Under the pieces are notes generated by a model that saw only the letters and a program-made list of their open reading frames with translations, was not told the DNA's origin and ran no database searches. Positions 54,001 to 64,000 of a stretch of 64,000 bases of DNA are shown here, in pieces (the stretch's first letter is position 1; every line of letters begins with the position of its first letter). The position numbers and the translations under genes are program-made. The DNA lies in the NCBI GenBank assembly GCA_009760855.2, contig WPIO01000002.1, positions 7,401,001-7,465,000 of the forward strand, read 5' to 3'. Source of the stretch: Cristatella mucedo (Eukaryota; Bryozoa; Phylactolaemata; Cristatellidae).

Positions 54001-54299
54001 AACTCACGCCAAAACATTTGGCTGTATAGTCTTCTTTTCTAAACATTCTATATTATAAATTTCAGCTTGAGATTTATCAACCACTTTGGCGTCTAGCGAA
54101 AGTGTCTTTTAAATCTGTCTTTATCAGATTCTCAAATGTTTTTATAATAATTTTTCACATTATTGGTAATATCATATCATTTTCTTTTCTTATTATTGAA
54201 TCTGATGTGTTCAGATGTTAGACCAAGCTCGAAGTCGTAGCGCCTCTTATCCTTAAGAAGATATACAAATAAGGATTCACTGATTGGAATGTCAATATC

Positions 54300-54650
54300 T
54301 TCTTTCTGTTGATATTCAAACCTTCAAAGCAGCTACAGAATCTATAAGTTCATTGAACCAATTTAAACTGGGTATGCTTATTTCAAATTCGCAAAACAAA
54401 CATTCATTCATTTCTGATGCGTATCATCCTAGTAAGCATTGTGCTTCGTATTGTGGAAGTATCTTATCTTCTATCAAATCTCTAGACCACAGGTATTTAA
54501 TCTCTCTGAGTTTCTTAGAATCTCCAATGCAAATCGTACCACCAGGACAAAAACGATAGCATTCATCTGTAGAGAAGCAGTCATTAGCATTGATTATACT
54601 ATATTTAGATTAAATTTCTAGCAACTTTGCAAATAGTTCAAACGTTTTTT
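54300..54650 (-). pseudogene. Unassigned decayed frame in the Polinton block
   Basis: One minus frame is readable for about 60 codons (DECYRFCPGGTICIGDSKKL, then IKYLWSRDLIEDKI), has one stop and continues (MNECLFCEFEIS). It is Cys-containing and protein-like, but the family is unknown. Confidence 0.3.
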
Positions 54651-55406
54651 CAAAAAGTTATGGCACTCTCAATTCTAAATATTGATTGCTAATATATACT
54701 TTACATTTTTACGTACACATTATTTAATCATTTCAGCACGAACTTCTGTATTTCTAAAGACTACATCGCTAGCTAATATCAAATATACTTTGGATCCACC
54801 CATGTTTAGTCTCACTAACTTAAACCATTCGTCATAACCTTGCTCCATTCATTTACAATGCAAAAGTAGTTACAATCAATCAATGGGATGTTGAACTGAA
54901 GGTGGTTTCTAGGTTTTGAAAGCACCCAAAATCACAGTTAACGAAAAGATCGACTTCAATTTCGGAGATAATAGTATTGTGAACTTTATAAGCATCAGCA
55001 GCAGGAGCACTCTTATAGTTAAAAGCAAATCTAGGATATTGGTATTCCTAAGCGATTGCTCGTTGAATCTAAGATTGATAACGTGGAATGGATGTACAGC
55101 GATGTGTCAGGAAGGTCGATTATATTGCCAGCTACGTTTTCACTTACTGTCAAGAAATTTTTCCTAAAGTCCTTATAAGCCATTGCTAATTGACTTTCCC
55201 CACAGTTGTTTACTAGCACCAATTCAAGATAGTGAATTCCACCACCGGGTCTAACGGTAATGGTTTCAATGTTAGCATGGTTAAAACTTTTCTATTGGAA
55301 GTATAAATTTCATACTCTGTTTTAGTTTGATGCGCAACGTTTGGCCACCCAACCTTTTTATCCTGCTCTTGAACTATGAATCTATACGTTTGTTAAATAC
55401 TATTAG

Positions 55407-55676
55407 TTACTTGTGAAATCGCATAGCGTTCACTCCTATAAATTTGTTTAGTTCTACGGTTAGATTCAAGCGTCTTATTGGTAAGATAATTTGTATTTGT
55501 ATGCTAGACTTAACTTTAGGAATGATGAGGCGAAGTTTATCAAGGAATACTCTAATAGCACTCCGTGCGTTAGCTGCTGGAGTAGAAACAGCTGGAACGT
55601 GCGACACATTCACATCTCCAAAAGGTCCTCTCCTTAGGAGTACTTTAATGTTGGTATTGGAAATGATCTTATCCAA
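55407..55676 (-). CDS. Unassigned 89-codon ORF in the Polinton block
   Basis: Basic, mixed composition, with VSHVPAVSTPAANARSAIRV. Possibly a segment of a structural protein of the element. No motif recognised. Confidence 0.2.
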   Translation of the reverse strand: MDKIISNTNIKVLLRRGPFGDVNVSHVPAVSTPAANARSAIRVFLDKLRLIIPKVKSSIQIQIILPIRRLNLTVELNKFIGVNAMRFHK

Positions 55677-56074
55677 AGCAGAATCCTATAATCAAATCCA
55701 AGGGTAAGAGTGCACTAAACTAACCGTTTGCTTCACCTTGTACTCCTTCAGCAAGCTAGCTTTCTCATAACCCATCCCACATTTGTTGCTTTAGCATGAG
55801 CGCATGCTGGACTCGCATCTGGAGCTACTGCACCCGTCGCAGAAGGCAGAAAAGCTACTGCATATTATGTAATATCAGTATTACTTTCATCCTTACTCCA
55901 TAAGGATGTCAAACTTCACCCCTATTGTAATAATTTGGAGGTAATAGCGTTCCGAGAAATGTTGATGTAACTGCCACAAAAAAATCTTGGTTGCAAGATT
56001 CTACTTCAACACCACCAATCCTCAGTCGCATAGTATCCAAGAGCCATGACACTCCATTATTAAAGAAAGCTACT

Positions 56075-56298
56075 TGTGGACTTATGCATGCTGATACTGT
56101 GCATGCTGCAATTAACCGTATTTGCATGCTGACCCTGTACATGTCACCTCTAACCATGTTATTCTTGCTTTTCATTAAGCGTGCTACCGCTAAACACTCG
56201 CTTTTGCTTCCTTTAGAGCAAATAAAGTGCCTAGAAAGAGATTGAGTTCTTTGGTGGTGCTACGGCAAATGTCTCGTTATTATTATTATTAATTTTCC
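56075..56298 (+). mobile_element. LINE-1 3' tail inserted in the Polinton block
   Basis: ACTTATGCATGCTGATACTG, TTTGCATGCTGACCCTGTAC, AAATAAAGTGCCTAGAAAGA, GATTGAGTTCTTTGGTGG and a final ATT run (56277-56293). A severely 5'-truncated copy, also seen at 45.98-46.27 kb in longer form. Confidence 0.85.
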
Positions 56299-57252
56299 AT
56301 CACCTGGATTATTGTGGCCAGGAATAACATTCTCTCTCCTCTCCCAGGTGAATTTTGTTCATGAGCTGCGGCATTTTCCCGCACTTATACCACCTCAATC
56401 AATAGGTAAGCATCGAACCATAAAAAGTAATCCATATTCATATCTTGTACAAAGAATATAGCGTTCATTCCGGGTGCTATCAAACTTTCTTGAGCTCCAT
56501 CTACTAGAGGATACTCATAGTATTGTAGATGGGTGCCGAAGCCGGCTCTCGATCAGTCGTGTAAAATATATCTTATCTACATCCAAATCAACTATCCATA
56601 TATAATAGTAGTTAAAATGTTAATCTTTCTGTTTTAATGTATGAACCACCACCAATTCCATTTGTGGAAGCTTCACCTTTTTCTAATGCTGGAGAAGAGG
56701 TTTAATGGAAAAGTGGTTCAATAATTAATTCGGGCTCTTTCTTTGCCATTCTCATCGCCGATCTGTCTAATTCTTTATAAAATGTTAGGATCAGTATTTC
56801 TCAACCTTCTTTCATAAGCTGTATCTTTCCTTTCCCTTTGTTTTTTCTTATATTCATACTCTTCATCTTCTCTTTATTGTATAATGTTCTTGCATTCTTC
56901 TGCTGCTTTCATATCGTCTTCTTTTTTCATTTGTTTCTCTTCATCTTTACTCAGTCTTGCTGCTTCCAACCTATTCTTAGTTTCTATCACACTACTCAAA
57001 TCTTCACATTTATTAACTTTATTCGAAACATAAATGCGAGCATCAACCGCTGTTTAAGTCAACTATTTTGTTTTACCGATATTAAGTAACGCGTCACTAA
57101 CTTGCGCTCCAACCACAGTATTTTTCCTTTACCTCCACGTACTCTAGCAAAGCTCATTACACTCTCCATATTAATCGTTATTTAATTTCAAAAGTGACGG
57201 CAATTTTGCCAGTGGTGGCTAGGTAATTTTCATTCCGATTGGTTAAAGTAAA

Positions 57253-57471
57253 TCAATAAACCAATACTTTTTTCGAGTGCACCAAATTGTGAGATTTATA
57301 AAAGAATGGATTGTCAATATGCATGTCTACTCTTATACCTGGAAATATATCCGCGAAGTCCATGATTAATACTTCTTCGCAATGATTTTCATTGTCATAA
57401 TTTTTGCTCACACATATCAAGCTACAACTTGCTCTCACTTTATTTGCATCTTTTTTAGCTGATATTTGCAT
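57253..57471 (-). CDS. Unassigned 72-codon ORF in the Polinton block
   Basis: Open segment with SLICVSKNYDNENHCEEVLI and FPGIRVDMHIDNPFFY. Upstream sequence on the same strand reads similarly with stops, so this is probably a piece of a larger broken gene. Family unknown. Confidence 0.22.
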   Translation of the reverse strand: MQISAKKDANKVRASCSLICVSKNYDNENHCEEVLIMDFADIFPGIRVDMHIDNPFFYKSHNLVHSKKVLVY

Positions 57472-59118
57472 TTTGTTCCGGGCTACATATGTTCCAGAAA
57501 AATACCTAACATTCTAAATGTCAGAGTAAGATGTACCTCAGACCAATTCAAGATTGTAGGATCCTTGCAAGTTTGAAGCAAAACCTATAGTATCACCGAT
57601 AGATATCTACATTACGCAATGCTGTGGCTCCGTGAACTACTATATAATATCCTTTTACCTGCACGAGAAACTTACGATCATCATCTAACTTGAATAGGGT
57701 ATCATCAGCAGTATTACGTACTGCCAAAGCTGTTTAATGTCATCACTAATGAACCACTTTCGTAAAAACCAAGCGTAATTGATATGTAAGTGAATGCATC
57801 ATCTTTGCCTTGTTTCTTAAAATATAAAGTGTTATTTAATGGAGAAATATTGCACAGTGATGTATTTATATATGTAAACTCTAATAAGATCAACTTCCTT
57901 ATATCCTCCTTCTTTAGTGCATATCTTTGGATCTAAAGTTGCGCACCATTCAGATTTATCACCAATGCTGATTAGTTAAATAAAGCTCATTATATATAAA
58001 TTCTCTAATATTTATATGTCTACTACGATTTTTCTTCTTATTTAAACTCTAAAGATCATTCAATCTGATCTGTAAACTATACTCTAATGAAAATTAAAGA
58101 GTTTGTAGATAAAGCGTGATATTCAGGAGCTCTAGGTTTGTAAGCCCTTAATTCACCAGGACCAAGACTAAAAACAACCTGTCCAAATATATATTAAGTT
58201 CCGTTTTTGTAACTCGTAAAGTTATTTTGTCGTAGTGCACCATAATCATGCTGGTATAACTTACAGTGAAAATGTTTTTGGAATAACTTTTAGTATTTGC
58301 AGTACATATGAGAATAATTTTTTATGTCGGGATATAAAGTAAAATGGGTCTGCATCCGTTGTATAAGCGTCAGCCGTAAACCCTAAAATCGGATTAAGCT
58401 TTGATTTACTAGCTAGGTAAGTACTTTCAGCAGGAATGGTGATCCATCATTTAAACGTTGCAGTATCAGCACCGATTGTAAATTATCAGTGCTTCCGTTA
58501 TTGATAGTACCTATCCCACCAGTTGACCATCCTTCGTCCGTAAAAGCTGAATAGCATGTTATAACCTTCTCAGATCCTGCTGAATGTCTATGATTAAAGG
58601 TATTGGTGACATGGAAAACATTCTTAAAGATAATTATATTCTAAGAATTTTTTCAGGGCAATCTTTGGCGAAACATTGATCTTTCTAGATGGATTAAAAG
58701 ATGAATATATGCTTGATTCTTTTACTAGATAACGATACACGAATCCTCTAGATGGTGTATTAATACTCTGGAGCATGTCACCAACAATTTTTTCTATCAA
58801 ACTCATACTCTTTCTAATATCTCAAATAGTCTTCGATTTATATCCACTATAATTTTCTTTGGAACTTTTTAATGTCACCTAAGTAATCTACCGCACATTA
58901 AATGGAATTGATAACTCTTCTATTTCCAGCTGCGAGTTCCTTAATCCGTAAAAAGACTTCATCTTCTACATCTTTATGACCTTTGAATAGCGTAGGTGCG
59001 ATATCTGCTTCCTCACCAATTTTGTATTTTTCTTCTGAGGTGTTGATGTCATAGGTTCTTCGAAGATCTTATCGTAACCGGATTGATAACTAATTTTTAC
59101 CCCGATTCTATTGGAAAG

Positions 59119-59543
59119 TCAAATATTCTTATCACCTTTGGAATTTTGCAAGACTGAATATGCATTGTTTAGGTAAGCGATATCGCTACTACTTTCATGC
59201 ATCTTTATTGAATACTTTACTCCAATTTTCAATTTTCCAACAGCCAAGTCATTCATACGTCTAATTTCTCTGATAGCCGCTGTAGACTTTACTTTAGGAG
59301 TTTCAGTACTAGCTATTACCCTACGGGCATGAGCAAGGTTGTCTGTGAATTCCAGCAAAGCATTTCAAGTCTCTTCATTAGGGCATTCGCTGTCAAAGCA
59401 ATAACGAGGTGTTTAGCTGTATTCATATTTCCTTCACTAATCTTATTGGCTACTTGATTTACGATTCTGCTAATATCTGCACCAGGAGATTGAATGTCAG
59501 AGTTCTGCCTGAAGCTGCATAAGAAGGCTTGATTGCACCACAT
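59119..59543 (-). pseudogene. Unassigned broken gene upstream of the ATPase remnant
   Basis: Two overlapping minus frames (59543-59316 and 59358-59119) appear to be one coding region with a frameshift: helical, with ISRIVNQVANKISEGNMNTA and then MLEFTDNLAHARRVIAS. Its position next to the ATPase suggests an element gene. No family recognised. Confidence 0.3.
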
Positions 59544-60108
59544 CTACGAAGCTCTACATAAGATGAATAATGTCATTAGTGCGATAATTCGTAGCGATAT
59601 TCTCAATCACTCGTTTATCCAAAGGTGATTCAGTGGCGTATCTTTTATTGCACTTTCATTTCTCAGTGATTGCATCTTTTGTTCATCTTCAAAAAGCCGT
59701 CATTCATTACCTCCACGTCGTTAAAATATTTTTCTCGTTTTTTAATTGGCTTCATGCTGTGACTCATATTCTATACAAATAATCTCCAAACCAATGGATA
59801 ATTAATACCTGGATCTAAAGTCCAAAATCTTTCGTCATAATCTTTTTTTGAGATCAATAAAGCAGTGATCGTTTCAGTTAATCGTGCTGTTATTAACCCG
59901 ATTTCTAAACTTTCTACTTTCTACGTTACCCGCAAACGTATTTCGCATGTAACCTATATCCTTTTCATTCGGCTTAAAAACGATGATTATATTCGCATTG
60001 TTTCTGATTCGTCTTCTTGACATGCCAGAAAATCTTTGAGAAAGCTAACAGGTTCAAAGCTTCTTGCGTTTGTTTCTCGTAAATTATTCCAATATATGCG
60101 TTTGATCT

Positions 60109-60414
60109 TCAGCAATCAAATCCAAGATTGATATGCTCTTCAGATTTGGGAAAGCTGTCTACTCTAGGCAAGCTTTCGATTCTATCGATCCATTCAAATC
60201 TGCCTTTAGATTTCTTGTCAGCCATTTGCTTAATTCTTTTGTACAAAACCGTATCTAGGCTGCTAGTATTCGATGATGTAACATTTATTATATTACAAAG
60301 GAAGCTTTCCATCTTCGTAAGGAACAAACATCCAGTCACCCAAAGTTGAGTCTTACAGCATCCAAAAGGACCTATCACAAGACTCCTTATTGGAACGCAA
60401 GGTAAAGGATCCAA
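60109..60414 (-). pseudogene. Polinton-type packaging ATPase (A32/FtsK-HerA-like), N-terminal remnant
   Basis: The frame begins MDPLPCVPIRSLVIGPFGCC and continues KTQLWVTGCLF. The P-loop region reads GPFGCCKTQ, where a Walker A motif needs Gly before Lys, so the last Gly is replaced by Cys. Downstream KSKGRFEWIDRIESLPRVDS is the conserved-looking linker. The frame stops at 60109, and sequence resembling the second half of the ATPase continues in other frames to about 59800. In viruses and Polintons of this group the protein pumps DNA into capsids; this copy is dead. Confidence 0.6.
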
Positions 60415-60898
60415 GTGTCCAGTTTTAGAATGCTGTCCAAAATTGATCAGGCCAACTTTTTAATCATTTTACATATCAGTGTAACTAATTATACTAGAGA
60501 ATGTGTATTTAATAAAATGTAAGAAGCGCACTGGTACGATTGGTGATTACTCCGAGTGGACCTCAAAATATGCTCATAGGTAAGTGCACTGTGTGTGGAT
60601 CAAAGAAAAACTCCATTCACCAGTCTGAAAAGTAGTGCTGCGAGCTTTGTAAGCATCAGAATGTACTCCATGTAGGAAAATGGCTGTAGATATTATGGGC
60701 AGCATGAGAGATAAACCATGCATGAAGAAACTAAATCAGGTATTCAAGCTATGATAAGCAAAATATGTGCAGGTTGGCAATATGGAAAGAAGCAATATGG
60801 AAAGGGGTCTGGTTTGGAATATAGATTTTAGTAAGACCACTCGAAGCTAAATAGAATTCATTTAAAAATAAGTTCTATACCTTTAAGAAAACGTATAT

Positions 60899-61250
60899 AT
60901 GAAGCGTCATATCATAGAATTGGGAATACAAAACTGTAGATGTGTGTTTTCTAGAGAAGAGTTAACGAAAATGAAAAGTAAACACAACGAATGTTGGACA
61001 TGCAATATTTGGGATTCCAGTAATGCGCAACACCATTGGATCGCAGTAAAAGCGAATTTGAAGGATCAATTTTATTTCGATTAGTTCGGAGCTCCTCCTT
61101 TACCTGAAGTAGAAAAAATATTTCGGTGGACTGCCAAACGTTGTCACGTAGAAGATACAAGAATGCGATGGAAGCGATTTCGGCGGACGTAGTTTGGAGT
61201 CTCTGCTAGTCATGCAGATGTTTAACGACGACTCTTGGTTAGTTATGGGA
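60899..61250 (+). pseudogene. Adenovirus-type cysteine protease (Polinton PRO) remnant
   Basis: The first frame (60899-61084) carries the N-terminal block: NCRCVFSREELTKM, NECWTCNIWDSS, then HHWIAVKAN (catalytic His) and YFD (catalytic acidic residue) just before a stop. The same frame goes on after the stop with FGAPPLPEVEK, the expected continuation. The last block, IQECDGSDFGG, is in a third frame; where the family has S-x-x-C-G the sequence reads SDFGG, so the catalytic Cys is missing. The family matures capsid proteins. Three defects (stop, shift, lost Cys) make this copy inactive. Confidence 0.68.
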
Positions 61251-61349
61251 AGCTTTAGATGAATGATATTTTATTTAAAGAAATTGTTTCCAGGGTATAG
61301 AAAAATGCATTCATAGAAAGTATCAAGCAAAGAAAATAAAATCAAGTCG

Positions 61350-61655
61350 GTGACAAGTCCTAAAGGAATAATTTTCATTACTAACGAATCTTCTCTCAGG
61401 GTTAAGTTGCAGCTCATAGAAACGCAAGACGGGAAATATTATCTCAAAGCGTTCATTTTCCTCGATTGTAATGATGTTGTTAGAAACAAATTACTTTCAC
61501 TAAAGGATGATGCTTCTAAGAAATTAGGACTTACGCATACCGTTGATAAGTTTGCGGACGTTAGCGTATCATTCGTTAAAAAGCACGTAACGTTATTCTG
61601 CACATCAGAGGAGGACAAAATTGAAATTGAGAGAAAAGATTTAACAAGTGGTTGA
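61350..61655 (+). CDS. Uncharacterised 101-codon ORF downstream of the protease remnant
   Basis: Open and protein-like: IIFITNESSLRVKLQLIETQ, DNVVRNKLLSL-type segment (reads CNDVVRNKLLSL), then KLGLTHTVDKFADVSVSFVK and a charged C-terminus. It follows the protease remnant on the same strand by about 100 bp. Probably an element gene, unusually free of stops for this block. Family not recognised. Confidence 0.35.
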   Translation: MTSPKGIIFITNESSLRVKLQLIETQDGKYYLKAFIFLDCNDVVRNKLLSLKDDASKKLGLTHTVDKFADVSVSFVKKHVTLFCTSEEDKIEIERKDLTSG

Positions 61656-61659
61656 GAAA

Positions 61660-62932
61660 CTTTGAAATGGCTACGATTGCGGTTTTGGTCGAAGGATCGT
61701 ACTTCTAAGAATACTTCATGCTGAGAAGAAAGACCAAGTTATAAAAAAGTAGGATGCTGGATCAGGTGACAGTGCATCGTTGCCAAGAATAAATTGACTA
61801 GAGCGAGTTTTAGAGTCTTACTTTTTTCTTTTAATCCAGAGTCATAGCACGGCTTTTACTGCCACAAAACCAGCTGTCTTTGAATCTTTACGAACGCATC
61901 GGAGCTGTTTCATAAGGTGGCTGCAAGGCTGGCTGGCTTCTTTCTCAGTCAATTCTAGATTGCATGCGCTTCTCAAGTCTGTGCGCGTTGGCTCCTCAAG
62001 ATCAGCAGTATTAGTCTAAACTGCGTCGTGAAAGAATGCTGCTCTATATAAATCGTTTACGCAGCACGTCCTTTTGCTTTTCTTTTTCGTGAGTACGTTC
62101 CCGGACCTGCGGTAGAGAATTTACCAGTGTCGCTAAAGATTCTTCTGAAACGTGTTCGCTTTCTCAACGCCTCCGGGAAAATTCAAATGAAACTCTCTAC
62201 CGCCAGCTACCTTGATGATGAAATCGACTATTCCAGAACATGGTCTCAAATGATGTGTATTGCGATTTACTTTAAGCTGCCCTTCGTAAAATGTAATCTT
62301 TACTCGTAGTCTTATTTCTGCAATTTCATATTTCTAGCTTGAGTAGTAGTCACCACCAATGAATCTGCTGGACTATGATTAAATATAGATTTGAAAGGTA
62401 AGTTTATAGTTAATGAGGAACCTACAATATTTGCGACAATTAACCTCTGATAGCCTGAGAGCATCACCTTCACTTATACGTACATCTTCTATATCACAAG
62501 GATGGATTGATCTCTTATTGCCAATCGTACTCCGTTCTAGTATTTGCTTCAACCTAGGGCCTACTTGAATGAGACCAGAATCAAATAATTGTTAAGCCCT
62601 TTTTTCATAATCTGAAGCACAATTAACTTTATTTGTGCTAACTTTTCAACTTAAATCGACATTCCACCCCAAGGAAAGAACCTTGTGTATTTTTTAATAT
62701 TTGCAATCGCTCATGGATTTGCAACTTGTTCTTTTTTAAAGAGCGCTTAAACGTTCAGCGTGAGTTCTCAAAGGTAATGCTCTCGCTGTATACATTGTTT
62801 CATCCAAAATCTTCTTCAATCAAGTAGCGACTGCAGCTTAAGCTCCAGTAAGCAATCCAGCAGCTCTAAGCACAGCGATATTGAACCCCATGATTTCTGG
62901 AATTTCGGGTAAAAAACCTCCATGCTTAAGTG
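61660..62932. other. Right part of the AT-rich block, no assigned gene
   Basis: A frame at 62127-62309 (+) has no motif. AT-rich throughout. Ends at a LINE-2 fragment. No terminal inverted repeat was recognised. Confidence 0.35.
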
Positions 62933-63965
62933 TTTCAAAATTCTTTGAACGCGATTTCGTCGGAATCTGCTGCAGCAACTGAGAAACTGAATGCTTGCCT
63001 TGTCGACATTCGATCCTGGATGTCGGAAAACTTCTTAAAATTGAATAACGACAAAACCAAACTGCTGCTCATAGGACACTCTAAGCGTGTGTCTGGATTA
63101 AAAGGCTTTGCTCTATTAATAGGTGATGCTGTTGTGCGATCATTACGTACTCGAAATTTAGGTGCCGTTTTCGACAGCTGCCTACATTTTAAAAAGCTTC
63201 ATTCAGAAGACTGCTTCTACAGCTAGCCACTACGTCTGATCCCTACCTAAAAAAAGGAGCTGTCTTCGACAGTGGCTAGGCATAAAAAAATTTAACTAGC
63301 TCCTTAGTTCTGTCTCTGCTAGATTATTGTAATTCTCTTTTGGCTGGGCAATCAAAGAAAGCAACTAATCCACTTCAGCTGGCTATGAATATGGCTGAAA
63401 GGCTAGTCTTCAAGTCCCAGAGGGTTTGAAGACATGTCTCCTTTGCTAAAATAGCTAGGATGGCTGCCGATTGATCAAAGAATACAGAGAAAGGTTCTTA
63501 GGCTGAATCACAAGGCCCGCCATGGCTTGGCTATTCCGTACCTAGCTGAACTGCTGCACCGGTTTCAGCCTCTTCGTGCCCTCAGATCCTGTATGGACAA
63601 TAAATTAGCTGTTCCATTCCTCTACTGATAGACTGTTAGCGATAGAAGATTTAGCAGGTCCTAGAATGTGGAACTCGCTTCCAGAATTCTTACGCAACGA
63701 CAACTACTCTCCTTCCGCCGACTATGACTCATCCTTTTAAGCGTTTTTGAGCTGCTACTTCCATGCTATTCTCTACCTCAACGGCTCTCCTGACTCTGAT
63801 ATGCTTCCCATTTTATCTCCGTTGCATGAGATAAAGGCTATTGGCTACCGAATGCATACCAAAAGCCGCTTAGGCTGTGAGTGCTCTATACAAAACTGTC
63901 CTGCGTAGCACCTACACAGTCTTGATGGCTTTGTGGGGTTACAGACTGAGATACATTACATTGTC
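62933..63965 (+). mobile_element. LINE-2 family, post-RT region to 3' end
   Basis: Frame 62930-63226 shows LNACLVDIRSWMSENFLKLN and NDKTKLLLIG (the stretch after the RT catalytic motif), then RNLGAVFDSCLHFKK. After frameshifts: a LDYCNSLLAG-like stretch near 63320, the LGWLPIDQRIQRKVLRL-type stretch near 63455, and the 3' end GTTACAGACTGAGATACATT. Several stops. Confidence 0.85.
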
Positions 63966-64000
63966 TGGCGGGTCCCTGAGATTCGTCCTTTATGTACTTA
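63966..64000 (+). mobile_element. Start of another LINE-1 3' region (cut by the window end)
   Basis: GGGTCCCTGAGATTCGTCCT and TTATGTACTTA match the LINE-1 segment just after the ORF2 stop (compare 46035-46070). Confidence 0.7.

Larger units (their letters stand above)
52651..62932. mobile_element. AT-rich block of decayed Polinton/Maverick-like (virus-related) element
   Basis: About 10 kb of strongly AT-rich sequence holding remains of several genes typical of Polintons or adintovirus-like elements: integrase (52.65 kb, minus), a fibre-like protein (53.3-54 kb, minus), a packaging ATPase (60.1-60.4 kb, minus) and an adenovirus-type protease (60.9-61.2 kb, plus). All are interrupted by stops or shifts. 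Terminal inverted repeats and DNA polymerase B or major capsid genes are not recognised. Further decayed frames on the minus strand (54.3-54.65, 55.0-55.7, 57.25-57.47, 58.6-58.8 and 59.1-59.55 kb) probably are remains of other element genes but could not be assigned. Confidence 0.7.

Overview
The window comes from a repeat-rich animal genome, most likely an aquatic invertebrate. That rests on one recognisable spliced host gene, large introns, TATA and AATAAA signals, tRNA-derived SINEs, CR1/L2-group LINEs, a gypsy-like LTR element, a hAT transposon and a decayed Polinton/Maverick-like virus-related element. I cannot name the species. Most of the sequence is mobile-element debris and microsatellites; host coding sequence is sparse.

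Layout. 1-2.5 kb: last exon and 3' end of mitochondrial methionyl-tRNA synthetase (MARS2). 6.7-7.8 kb (minus) and 20.6-22.3 kb (plus): two paralogous two-exon genes of a small helical protein family I do not recognise. They have the same 32-codon first exon, the same phase-0 intron and matching Cys, Glu-Glu and RNAAM motifs, and lie head to head in GC-rich DNA with CGG and GA repeats. 9.7-12.1 kb: LINE debris. 22.6-33.4 kb: LINEs, SINEs, gypsy fragments, a candidate small secreted peptide (29.8 kb) and a telomere-like tract (32.3 kb). 33.4-36.6 kb: a LINE split by an LTR element that itself carries another LINE tail. 36.6-38.7 kb: AT-rich block with the second half of a Polinton-type integrase. 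38.7-49.2 kb: LINEs, SINEs, minisatellites and gypsy remnants. 49.2-52.4 kb: a structurally complete hAT transposon with an open 640-codon transposase. 52.6-62.9 kb: AT-rich Polinton-like remains (first half of an integrase, fibre-like protein, packaging ATPase, adenovirus-type protease), all broken. 62.9-64 kb: LINE debris.

Two LINE lineages recur. 'LINE-1' here is only a local label: it ends in a conserved tail followed by ATT repeats. 'LINE-2' ends in ACATT repeats. Two tRNA-derived SINE families occur: SINE-A (six copies) and SINE-B (three copies, whose 3' end copies the LINE-1 tail, so LINE-1 probably mobilised it). The most interesting unexplained item is the paralogous gene pair at 7 kb and 21 kb.
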